Shown here piece after piece: positions 47,099-54,641 of a stretch of DNA of 64,000 nt. The notes below the pieces were generated by a model. It worked only from the letters and a program-made list of their open reading frames with translations, was not told the DNA's origin and made no database searches. The position numbers and the translations under genes are program-made. Position 1 is the stretch's first letter; each line of letters begins with the position of its first letter. The DNA lies in NCBI RefSeq assembly GCF_003600835.1, contig NZ_NQYC01000001.1, positions 3,991,001 to 4,055,000 on the forward strand, in the 5' to 3' direction. The stretch comes from Bacillus sp. PK3_68 (GTDB lineage: Bacteria > Bacillota > Bacilli > Bacillales > Domibacillaceae).

Positions 47099-47381
47099 CC
47101 AATCTGCTGTTGCACAGAGCGAGCACCTTTCACTTTTCTCGTGTCCAGCTGTAGCGGCTAGACTCTCGGTCATAAGCCGTCACGCCGGTGTGGCAAAAAG
47201 CATCACTTTGGCGGTCCGCCTTATGTCTGCCGAGTCTAAACAGCCGCTTCCGCTTTTCGTGTCCAGCTGCAGGTGCTTGTGCGTACGGAGATTTCGCTCG
47301 CTCTGTCAGAGTTTGAAAAGGCAACTCCTCGTCGAGAGCTCCAATCTGCTATCGCACAGAACGAGCACCTTTCGCTTTTCT
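47099..47381. repeat. Pair of imperfect palindromic repeats between tmcAL and ylbN
   Basis: Near-identical 41-bp blocks lie at 47099-47139 and 47341-47381 (CCAATCTGCT..GCACAGA.CGAGCACCTTTC). CTTTTC(T)CGTGTCCAGCTG occurs twice (from 47133 and 47252). Two inverted repeats are built around these: one with AGCGGCT (47153) against AGCCGCT (47242) and CATAAG (47171) against CTTATG (47220); another with AGGTGCTTGTGCG (47271) against CGCACA..AGCACCT (47353-47370). This looks like a dispersed, non-coding palindromic repeat family of Bacillaceae. The open frame running through it into ylbN is not coding. The 475-bp gap otherwise holds only the ylbN promoter. Confidence 0.75.
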
Positions 47382-47400
47382 TTAATGTCAAGAAAATATA

Positions 47401-47429
47401 TTGACAAACGTTTTTGTGAAAGCTATAAT
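47401..47429 (+). promoter_or_regulatory. Consensus sigma-A promoter of ylbN-rpmF
   Basis: TTGACA (47401-47406), a 17-bp spacer and TATAAT (47424-47429) match the consensus at all twelve positions, 28 bp before the ylbN start and just 20 bp after the repeat ends. Confidence 0.88.
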
Positions 47430-47456
47430 TACTTTTGTTGCCTTGAGGTGATAACG

Positions 47457-47987
47457 ATGATGAAATGGTCAATTATTCAATTACAAAAATCTCGTGATAC
47501 AGGCTTGCAGATTGACGAAATGGTAGATATGAGCCATTTAGAAGCCCGGAATACGGAGATTAGACATTTGCCTCCAGTTCATGTGACGGGACGAGCGGAT
47601 ATTGGATCAGACAAAGTAACTTTTCAATTAGATGTAAAAGGAAAGATGATCCTGCCGTGTTCGCGTACACTTGTTGATGTGGAGTATCCATTTGAATTCT
47701 CTTTGTTGGAGACATTTATTTTAAAAGCTTCTTCGTTCAGTGAATATGAGGAAAACGAAGATGTTCATTTAGTAGAAGGCGATGTTGTTGACTTGAATCC
47801 GGTTCTAGAGGAGGCAATTCTTCTCGAAGTGCCGATGCAGGTGATTAGCGATGAAGCAGATGAACACACGATTTCTGCCGGAAAAGGGTGGGAATTCCAA
47901 AGCGAAGAGCAAGCTTCAGAAAAAGAAACTAAAGTGGATCCGCGATTAGCAGGGCTGGCAGACTTTTTTAAATCGGATAAAAATTGA
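47457..47987 (+). CDS. ylbN: YlbN, YceD-family (DUF177) protein
   Basis: This 176-residue protein has the family core PVHVTGRADIGSDKVTFQLD, LPCSRTLVDVEYPFEF and the acidic VHLVEGDVVDLNPVLEEAILLEVPMQV. YceD proteins are almost always linked to rpmF and are implicated in 23S rRNA/large subunit maturation. ATG 47457 lies eight bases after the GG of GAGGTGAT; a second ATG follows directly. The bases upstream of 47430 are promoter and repeat, so longer starts are rejected. rpmF follows 59 bp downstream. Confidence 0.9.
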   Translation: MMKWSIIQLQKSRDTGLQIDEMVDMSHLEARNTEIRHLPPVHVTGRADIGSDKVTFQLDVKGKMILPCSRTLVDVEYPFEFSLLETFILKASSFSEYEENEDVHLVEGDVVDLNPVLEEAILLEVPMQVISDEADEHTISAGKGWEFQSEEQASEKETKVDPRLAGLADFFKSDKN

Positions 47988-48046
47988 GAAGTACCAGCTA
48001 ATTCTGGCTTCACATACTTACATTTTCTTTTAAGGAGGTGGAAATA

Positions 48047-48220
48047 ATGGCAGTACCTTTTAGAAGAACATCTACTACGAAAAAAAATAAACGCCGTACA
48101 CACTTTAAATTGCAAGTACCTGGTATGACAGCATGCCCAAATTGCGGTGAAATGAAACTTGCTCACCGTGTATGCAAAAATTGTGGAACATATAAAGGAA
48201 AAGAAGTAGTAAGCAAATAA
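48047..48220 (+). CDS. rpmF: 50S ribosomal protein L32
   Basis: This 57-residue protein begins MAVPFRRTS and has a zinc-binding CPNCG and CKNCG pair, so it is the zinc-containing (C+) form. ATG 48047 follows TAAGGAGGTGG; the ATG at 48038 overlaps that site. It is expressed with ylbN, and a terminator follows. Confidence 0.96.
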   Translation: MAVPFRRTSTTKKNKRRTHFKLQVPGMTACPNCGEMKLAHRVCKNCGTYKGKEVVSK

Positions 48221-48251
48221 TTGATTCGCCTACCTGGCGATCCTATTTGTG

Positions 48252-48287
48252 AAAAACGCGAAGAGACCATGGCTCTTCGCGTTTTTT
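48252..48287 (+). terminator. Terminator after rpmF
   Basis: AAAAACGCGAAGAG pairs with CTCTTCGCGTTTTT around a seven-base loop and ends in T6. Confidence 0.9.
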
Positions 48288-48341
48288 ATATTGAAGACAG
48301 GAGTCGGGAAAAGCTACAATAAGAAGAAAAGGAGGGGGACA

Positions 48342-49100
48342 ATGGAGTATCTGATCGAGCAGCTACCTAGCGGGATATTGGTCTTTAAAATAACGCGTCC
48401 TGATAAAAGAAATGCTGTTAATTTTAAGGTGATGGAAGGATTGGAAGAAGCGATCGAACGTGCTAAATTAGCAGATGTTCGAGCACTCGTCATTACGGGG
48501 GAGGGAGAACAGGCCTTTTGTTCAGGTGGCGATCTGTCTGTATTTCACGCATTACGCACAGAGGAAGAAGCACATGAAATGCTGTCGAGGATGGGAGAGA
48601 TCTTATATAACCTGGCTGTGCTTCCGAAGCCAACGATTGCATTAATTAATGGCACAGCGGTAGGCGGAGGCTGTGAAATTGCTACAGCATGCGATTTTCG
48701 TATAGCAAAGATAGGGGCTAAGTTAGGGTTTATCCAGGGCAGTCTGGCGATAACGACCGGCTGGGGAGGCGGGACTCTTCTCTTTGAACGAATCGATGCC
48801 GCACATGCATTAAAGCTGCTAACCGAGGCATCTATTTACCGTGCGGAGCAGCTTGACCATATTGGGATGATTAGCCAAGTAGTTGACGAAGTAGACATCA
48901 CGGTGGCAGAACGTTTTTTAGAAGAAGAACGATCTATGCAAAGTGAAGTCTTATCGGCATATAAGCAGATTCAAATCCGCAAATGGCAAGCGAGTGGTTT
49001 ATATGAACGGATGATGCAGGAGGTACGGCAATGTGCTGTCCTTTGGGAAAGAGAAGAGCACCATCAGGCTGTGGATGTGTTTTTGAATAGAAAAAGGTAA
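48342..49100 (+). CDS. Enoyl-CoA hydratase/isomerase family protein
   Basis: This 252-residue crotonase-fold protein has the oxyanion-hole motifs FCSGGDLS and GTAVGGGCEIATACD, and a typical C-terminal trimerisation helix region. The Glu positions of true hydratases are not clearly conserved (SLAITTGWGGG segment), so the reaction (hydration, isomerisation or thioester hydrolysis) cannot be fixed; the pattern resembles the group around 3-hydroxyisobutyryl-CoA hydrolase/ethylmalonyl-CoA decarboxylase in outline. ATG 48342 follows AAAGGAGGGGG. It occupies the place of ylbO in B. subtilis. Confidence 0.83.
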   Translation: MEYLIEQLPSGILVFKITRPDKRNAVNFKVMEGLEEAIERAKLADVRALVITGEGEQAFCSGGDLSVFHALRTEEEAHEMLSRMGEILYNLAVLPKPTIALINGTAVGGGCEIATACDFRIAKIGAKLGFIQGSLAITTGWGGGTLLFERIDAAHALKLLTEASIYRAEQLDHIGMISQVVDEVDITVAERFLEEERSMQSEVLSAYKQIQIRKWQASGLYERMMQEVRQCAVLWEREEHHQAVDVFLNRKR

Positions 49101-49111
49101 GAAAAAAGAAA

Positions 49112-49146
49112 CCTGCCGCATTTTATAGAGCTAAACATGCGGCAGG
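49112..49146 (-). terminator. Hairpin between the crotonase gene and ylbP
   Basis: CCTGCCGCAT and ATGCGGCAGG form a 10-bp stem with a 15-base loop. The T-rich flank is on the minus strand (TTTCTTTTTTC), so it mainly serves ylbP. Confidence 0.65.
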
Positions 49147-49163
49147 TATATAGCAAAAGCTAA

Positions 49164-49622
49164 TCAGCTGATTTTTTGGCTTGTTGTAGCAGCGGGATTC
49201 CAAATTAGCCGTGAGCTGTTTTCCGAAAGAGGAGCAAAGTCCATTTTTTCCCAAAAAGAATGTGACTTCACTTTTGGTTTTGTTAGAATAGGCAGGCTGA
49301 ATGACTTGGCGAACTCTACAAGCTTTAAACCAAGCCCTTTATGCTGATATTGAGGAAGGACTTCTAGCTTCCAGATTTCCAAGTATTGTTCAGGCCCGTT
49401 TTCAAACAAGGCGGAGCCATCTTTCTTTACATAAAGACACATCCGGGCAACGAGCTTGTCACCATAGTAAATACCGTAAAACGGAGAGGTGGCATTGTCT
49501 TCAACCATATATATTTGGAACTCTTCAAGCATGGAAAGTTCCTCTAGCCCATACTCTTTGAAGCTTTTAAATTCGTCCATGGTCTTAAAATTCATTTTAA
49601 GGTTCTCAACTGTTATTGCCAT
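49164..49622 (-). CDS. ylbP: GNAT-family N-acetyltransferase YlbP
   Basis: This 152-residue protein has a GNAT fold; the acetyl-CoA loop is LEVLPQYQHKGLGLKLVEFA and is followed by FWEKMDF. ATG 49622 follows GAGGAGGAG; 55 in-frame upstream codons to 49787 lack a ribosome site and are rejected. It matches ylbP by position and size. Substrate unknown. Divergent from panE. Confidence 0.87.
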   Translation of the reverse strand: MAITVENLKMNFKTMDEFKSFKEYGLEELSMLEEFQIYMVEDNATSPFYGIYYGDKLVARMCLYVKKDGSALFENGPEQYLEIWKLEVLPQYQHKGLGLKLVEFAKSFSLPILTKPKVKSHSFWEKMDFAPLSENSSRLIWNPAATTSQKIS

Positions 49623-49794
49623 ATTTCTTACTCCTCCTCTGTCTATATAGAAAGTATAGAATTTTATTAAGCTTATAGTTACATTCATTATATAATAGAA
49701 ACAGACAGAAATGAATACCCCCTCTGGGAACGCTTTCAATTTTGGGGATTTACTTAAATAATGGTTCATTTCTTGTGAAAGGGGCAAAAATGAG

Positions 49795-50691
49795 GTGAAA
49801 ATTGGAGTAGTCGGCGGTGGAGCGGTCGGGATGTTCTTTGCAGCAAGCTTGGCCGAGTGGTTTCCTGTTACTCTTTTTACGCGAACGAAAGAGCAGGCGG
49901 ATAAGGTTAATCAACAGGGGATTATCATAGAAGAGAGGGGAACTGCATCTGTTCACTTTGTTCAAGGGGCCTCTATTGATGAGCTTCCTGAATGTGGATT
50001 AGACTGTCTAGTTGTCGCAGTAAAGCAATACACGCTACCGGCCATCCTGCCGCTGTTAGAAAAAACAGGTCCATATCCTGCGCTCGTATTCTTGCAAAAT
50101 GGGATGAGCCATATAGAAATGATTAAAAGCCTTCCTCAGAAGCAAATATACGTGGCTGCTGTTGAGCATGGCATCCTCAAATCTGATCTTGTGCGCATTA
50201 ATGTTCGTGGGAGAGGAAAAACAAATATAGCCGTATTCCGGGGTGATCAACAAGCGGTTAAGGTCATGACAGAGCAGGCTAAAATCAGTTTTCCTTTTCA
50301 GTGGTGGGAAGATTATGAGACTATGCTGCTCGGAAAATTGGCGGCTAATACGGTAATCAATCCGCTAACAGCTATTTTAAGAGTGCCGAACGGGGAGCTC
50401 ATAAGCAATCCTCACTATTTAAAAATGGCTGAAACGGTTTACCAGGAATTCACTGCTGTGTTTGGCAAGAAGCTTAACGAAGGGGCTTGGGATGAAATTA
50501 TGCACATATGCCGAACGACTGCTGCAAACCATTCATCTATGTTGAAGGATATCGAGTCTAAGCGCCCTACCGAAGTTGATGCCATCCTAGGCTATGTCCT
50601 CTCACAGGCAGAAGAAAAGGAAATCGCTCTTCCGGTATCAGCGGCTTTATACCATATGATTAAGGGAATAGCTTACGGGAAGAAAGAGTGA
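49795..50691 (+). CDS. panE: 2-dehydropantoate 2-reductase
   Basis: This 298-residue NADPH-dependent enzyme forms pantoate for pantothenate/CoA synthesis. It has the Rossmann motif GVVGGGAVGMFFA at the start, a catalytic Lys region in LGKLAANTVINPLTAI, and HHSSM-like NHSSMLKDIESKRPTEVDAI in the C-terminal domain. The GTG at 49795 lies about ten bases after AAAGGGG. It corresponds to B. subtilis ylbQ, the final gene before bshC. Confidence 0.92.
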   Translation: MKIGVVGGGAVGMFFAASLAEWFPVTLFTRTKEQADKVNQQGIIIEERGTASVHFVQGASIDELPECGLDCLVVAVKQYTLPAILPLLEKTGPYPALVFLQNGMSHIEMIKSLPQKQIYVAAVEHGILKSDLVRINVRGRGKTNIAVFRGDQQAVKVMTEQAKISFPFQWWEDYETMLLGKLAANTVINPLTAILRVPNGELISNPHYLKMAETVYQEFTAVFGKKLNEGAWDEIMHICRTTAANHSSMLKDIESKRPTEVDAILGYVLSQAEEKEIALPVSAALYHMIKGIAYGKKE

Positions 50692-50700
50692 AGCGCAACG

Positions 50701-50730
50701 TTGTTTCTTTTTTCGGAGAAATGATATACT
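50701..50730 (+). promoter_or_regulatory. Candidate promoter of bshC
   Basis: TTGTTT (50701-50706), an 18-bp spacer and TATACT (50725-50730) lie 37 bp before the bshC start. The match is moderate. Confidence 0.4.
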
Positions 50731-50767
50731 CAAACAAGTAAAATGCGCGAAGAAAGGAAGTACATAT

Positions 50768-52399
50768 ATGGAGTTGGAATCACTTTCCGTTCCTGCAATC
50801 AACCGGTTTGCCTCCCTCTACTTAAAACAGGAAGCACCGGTAACGGACTTTTTTCATTATAACTTATCAGATAGAAGAAATGCTTATAAAGAAAGAGCCG
50901 TAGATTTGCAGGCACGCACTTATAGAAGGGCGTCCCTTGCCGCATGCATTGAGACGTATATGAAGCCTTTTTCCTTTTCGGAAGAAGTGAGGGTTTCGCT
51001 AGAGAAATTAAAAGATGAACGTTCCGCTGTTGTAATTGGAGGCCAGCAGGCTGGTCTTTTAACAGGCCCTCTTTACACTGTTCATAAGGTCATTTCAATT
51101 ATAAAATTGGCCCAGGAAAAGGAAAAAGAATTAAATATTCCTGTCGTCCCAGTCTTCTGGATTGCCGGGGAAGACCACGATTTTCTCGAGGTTAACCACG
51201 TGTATGTTGAAAGTGAATTCTCTATGGAAAAAATGTCTTACCCTGAGCGAGTCATCGGGAAAAGAATGGTTTCAGATATTCAATATGATAAGCAACAGAT
51301 GAACAGCTGGGTCCAAAAAATTTTCTCTATGTTTGGAGAAACTGATCATACGAAAGATCTATTGGAGCATGTTCGTGAAGAAGCTGAAAAAGCGGAGACA
51401 GTGACCGGTTTTTTCAGCCGGCTGATCCATTCTCTGTTTAACCGCTACGGGCTATTGCTTATCGATTCCGCTTATAAACCATTGCGGGAATTAGAAAGGC
51501 CTTTTTTCAAACAATTAATTGAACAGGTAGAGGAGGTCACTAGAGCCGTTCGCGATGGACAAAAAATTATATCTGATCAGGACTTTAATCCATTGATTGA
51601 GTTAGCTGATTCTGCTGCTAATTTATTTCTTTATGAAAATGAAGAGAGGGTTCTGTTGGAATATGATCCGCAGACACAGATTTTTTTCAGTAAAAATGGT
51701 GATACCCAATATACGAAGGCGGAGCTGCTCGCTCTTCTTGAAGAGGAACCAGAAAAATTCAGCAACAATGTCGTTACCCGCCCTCTTATGCAGGAATGGC
51801 TGTTTCCAACGCTTGCCTTTATTGCAGGTCCTGGGGAAATTGCTTACTGGGCAGAACTTAAAGGGGCGTTTGAACAGCTTCACATGAAGATGCCGCCGAT
51901 TGAAGCACGCTTAAATATGACTCTCATAGAAAGAGGAATCGTCCGGAATTTAGAAGAGCTTCAGCTCTCACTCCCTTCAGTCGTTCAAAAGGGAGCGAAG
52001 GAACAAAAAGAGAAATTTTGGAATTCTGTCAGAGATGATCACTTTCATGAGTTGATCGCTGGTGTTCAACAATCTTTGATGGACCAATATGCTGAGATTG
52101 AAAATCGCGCCCGTCATCTTCATAAAGAAACAGTGCCTATTGTTTTAAAGAATCGTGACTTTCATTTAAATCAGCTTGCTTTTTTGACTCGCAAAACAGA
52201 TGAAATGATTCAAAGACGACACGCTATTGTGTTGAACAAGTATGACAAATTACAAAATGCCCTTAGACCACTCGATTCTCCCCAAGAACGTATACGGAAT
52301 GTATACGAGTATTTAAATAAATATGGCTTGGAGTTTATTGATGAACTAATGGCACTTGATTTTACGTTTACTGGTGATCACTATTTAGTAAAGATATGA
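50768..52399 (+). CDS. bshC: Bacillithiol biosynthesis cysteine-adding enzyme BshC
   Basis: This 543-residue putative cysteine ligase adds Cys to GlcN-malate in the last step of bacillithiol synthesis. Features include a nucleotidyltransferase-like core with VVIGGQQAGLLTGPLYTVHK (HxGH-like region), FWIAGEDHDFLEVNH, FIAGPGEIAYWAELK and a long C-terminal coiled coil (about 400-480). ATG 50768 follows GAAAGGAAG. It corresponds to B. subtilis yllA and sits just before mraZ. Confidence 0.94.
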   Translation: MELESLSVPAINRFASLYLKQEAPVTDFFHYNLSDRRNAYKERAVDLQARTYRRASLAACIETYMKPFSFSEEVRVSLEKLKDERSAVVIGGQQAGLLTGPLYTVHKVISIIKLAQEKEKELNIPVVPVFWIAGEDHDFLEVNHVYVESEFSMEKMSYPERVIGKRMVSDIQYDKQQMNSWVQKIFSMFGETDHTKDLLEHVREEAEKAETVTGFFSRLIHSLFNRYGLLLIDSAYKPLRELERPFFKQLIEQVEEVTRAVRDGQKIISDQDFNPLIELADSAANLFLYENEERVLLEYDPQTQIFFSKNGDTQYTKAELLALLEEEPEKFSNNVVTRPLMQEWLFPTLAFIAGPGEIAYWAELKGAFEQLHMKMPPIEARLNMTLIERGIVRNLEELQLSLPSVVQKGAKEQKEKFWNSVRDDHFHELIAGVQQSLMDQYAEIENRARHLHKETVPIVLKNRDFHLNQLAFLTRKTDEMIQRRHAIVLNKYDKLQNALRPLDSPQERIRNVYEYLNKYGLEFIDELMALDFTFTGDHYLVKI

Positions 52400-52592
52400 A
52401 CGCTTTGAGCCAAATGAGCTATTTCAAAAATAGAGTAGACTCATTTTAGACTGTCGACAAACGTGTGCTTTCTTTGTTGCTCGTCTGATTGTAGGGCACG
52501 TGAACTTTCTAGTCATTTCGCTCCCTGTCAAACTGTGCACTTTGAGAGTCAAAGGCTGAGAATGTGCAGGATAGACTATGTTTACATTTTAG

Positions 52593-52624
52593 AACAGCTG
52601 CCTTAGAAGGCAGCTGTTTTTTTA
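52593..52624 (+). terminator. Terminator after bshC
   Basis: AACAGCTGCCTT and AAGGCAGCTGTT flank AG, followed by T6. It lies about 190 bp after the bshC stop; the stretch between shows no gene. Confidence 0.8.
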
Positions 52625-52823
52625 TTGCCCGGGAAAATCCTTCAATTTTCATAAAAACTATGTCGTTTTTGAAAGCATATGTTTAGTGGTGCAGAAATTT
52701 TTCCTCCATGTTCCCCATCCTTAAATGACTATGTAGAAATAAAGCTTTTCTCAGGAGAAAGTATCGAACGAAAATGGCTGAAGCGAAGAAGGGAATTCTT
52801 CACTTCTGGAGAAATGAAAAATA

Positions 52824-52848
52824 GTGGAGATAAGTGGGGGATGTGGTA
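52824..52848 (+). promoter_or_regulatory. Candidate MraZ operator repeats before mraZ
   Basis: GTGG occurs at 52824, 52834 and 52843 (GTGGAGATAA, GTGGGGGATG, GTGGTACAGT), close to 10-bp periodicity. MraZ is known to bind tandem TGGG- or GTGG-type repeats in its own promoter in other bacteria. A -10 like TACAGT (52847-52852) overlaps the third repeat, consistent with autorepression. Confidence 0.5.
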
Positions 52849-52878
52849 CAGTTAGGATTGGAAGTGGAGGGAATAGGT

Positions 52879-53310
52879 ATGTTCATGGGTGAATACCATC
52901 ATCATATTGATGCGAAAGGCCGTTTGATCATACCTGTTAAATGGCGTGAGCGTTTAGGCGAAAATTTCGTGCTTACGCGAGGGCTTGACCAGTGTTTGTT
53001 TGGTTATCCATTAGAGGAATGGCAAGCGCTGGAAGAAAAATTGAAAGCTCTGCCATTAACAAAGAAGGATGCTCGTGCTTTTATGCGTTTTTTCTTCTCA
53101 GGGGCCAATGATTGCGAACTTGACAAACAGGGCAGAGTCAACATTCCATCGACACTCTCTAACTATGCCCGGCTTGAAAAAGAATGCGTGATTCTTGGAA
53201 TATCCAACCGCATTGAGATTTGGAGCAAGCCAATATGGGAAGACTACTTTATGAAATCGGAAGAGTCATTCTCTGAAATAGCCGAAAAAATGATTGACTT
53301 CGATATTTAG
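52879..53310 (+). CDS. mraZ: Transcriptional regulator MraZ
   Basis: This 143-residue protein has two AbrB-like (SpoVT-AbrB) DNA-binding repeats with DAKGRLIIP and DKQGRVNIP. It represses the dcw cluster in several bacteria. ATG 52879 is chosen ([15 protein letters not shown], length equal to B. subtilis MraZ), following GGAGGGAATAGGT; an upstream in-frame ATG at 52834 falls inside the proposed operator repeats. First gene of the division and wall cluster. Confidence 0.94.
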   Translation: MFMGEYHHHIDAKGRLIIPVKWRERLGENFVLTRGLDQCLFGYPLEEWQALEEKLKALPLTKKDARAFMRFFFSGANDCELDKQGRVNIPSTLSNYARLEKECVILGISNRIEIWSKPIWEDYFMKSEESFSEIAEKMIDFDI

Positions 53311-53332
53311 AATTTGAATGGAATGGTGACAG

Positions 53333-54270
53333 ATGAATTTCGAACATACAACGGTACTGTTGAAAGAAACAGTAGAAGGGCTGAACATTCGACCAGATGG
53401 AGTTTATGTCGATTGCACGCTGGGTGGTGCAGGCCACAGCGAGTATTTGCTGTCGCTGCTTGGAGATCAAGGGAAGCTGTACGCCTTTGACCAGGATGAA
53501 ACGGCGATTCGTCATGCTGCAAAAAGACTGGACCGGTTCGGGGACAAGGTAACCTTTATCAAGAGTAATTTTAAGTATATAAAGGAAGAACTTGCGCGAT
53601 TACAGGTTGATAAAGTAGACGGTATTTTATATGACCTCGGTGTTTCTTCCCCTCAGCTTGATACACCGGAAAGAGGTTTTAGCTACCACCACGATGCGCC
53701 GCTTGACATGAGAATGGATTTGACTGGCGGTCTTAGCGCTTATGAGGTAGTGAACCATTGGGAGTATGCCGACCTGGTGAGAATTTTTTTCCAATATGGG
53801 GAAGAGAAATTCTCTAAACAAATTGCTCGTAAGATTGAAGCAGCCAGGGAGACAAAACCTATTGAGACAACTGGAGAATTGGTGGAATTGATTAAGGAAG
53901 GAATCCCAGCTCCCGCCCGCAGAAAAGGGGGCATCCGGCTAAGCGTGTTTTCCAGGCAATTCGCATTGCAGTAAACGATGAATTGCGCGTGTTTGAAGAG
54001 TCTTTAAAAACAGCTATCGGATTATTACGTCCCAAGGGAAGGATTAGTGTCATTACTTTTCATTCACTTGAAGATCGCATTTGCAAATCTATTTTCAAAG
54101 AAGCAAGCCAAGGGCCAGATTTACCACCTGGATTGCCAATGATACCAGAAGAGTATGAACCTGAGTTAAAACTCATTACACGCAAGCCGATCTTGCCGAC
54201 AGAAGAGGAATTAGAAGATAACAATCGAGCCCGGTCCGCGAAGCTGCGTATTGCTGAAAAAATAAAATAA
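53333..54270 (+). pseudogene. rsmH: 16S rRNA (cytosine1402-N4)-methyltransferase, frameshifted
   Basis: The frame from ATG 53333 is collinear with RsmH ([55 protein letters not shown]) up to the G5 run 53927-53931, then runs out of frame to a stop at 53974. One extra G restores [25 protein letters not shown]-like sequence into the frame that ends at 54270 with TFHSLEDR and the usual C-terminus, giving 312 residues, as expected for the family (311 in B. subtilis). The enzyme, with RsmI, modifies C1402 of 16S rRNA. Because all domains survive, a sequence error is likely. Confidence 0.9.
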
Positions 54271-54284
54271 ACAGGGGTGAAAAA

Positions 54285-54641
54285 ATGAGCAATCTTGCGA
54301 GAAAACAACAAATTAGACACGAAGAAAAAACGCTATCCAAGAGTAAAAAACAGCAGATTAAAAAGCGCCTGTTTACACCGGGGGAAAAAGTGTTGTTCCT
54401 GCTTTTTGCCTTAATGATTTGTTTTTTAGGCGCAAAGGTAGTTTCGACACAGGCAGCTCTTTATGAGGTAAACAGGGACATTCAAGATGTCGAGCAGCAG
54501 ATTAAGGAGCAGAAAAAAATTAATCACGACCTCGAAGCACAAGTCAGCGAAGAAAGTACATACGAAAGAATCTGGAAGCGTGCGAAGGAGCTAGGATTAA
54601 ATTTAAGCGAACAAAATATTAAGGTTGTGCAGCCGCAATGA
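54285..54641 (+). CDS. ftsL: Cell division protein FtsL
   Basis: This 118-residue bitopic protein has a basic cytosolic N-terminus (KSKKQQIKKRLFTPGEK), one transmembrane helix (about 38-58) and an extracellular leucine-zipper coiled coil (about 60-100). It forms the FtsL-DivIC-DivIB subcomplex of the divisome. ATG 54285 follows CAGGGGTG. It overlaps pbpB by four bases. Confidence 0.92.
   Translation: MSNLARKQQIRHEEKTLSKSKKQQIKKRLFTPGEKVLFLLFALMICFLGAKVVSTQAALYEVNRDIQDVEQQIKEQKKINHDLEAQVSEESTYERIWKRAKELGLNLSEQNIKVVQPQ

Noticed and set aside
47091-47456. N-terminal extension of the ylbN frame, apparently 122 extra residues
   Set aside because: The extension is a translation of the palindromic repeat and the consensus promoter; the ribosome site at 47445-47452 fixes the start at 47457.
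52440-52592. Possible degenerate copy of the 47.1-kb repeat after bshC
   Set aside because: Only short fragments such as TTTCGCTC and GTCA look alike; no matching inverted arms could be found by eye.
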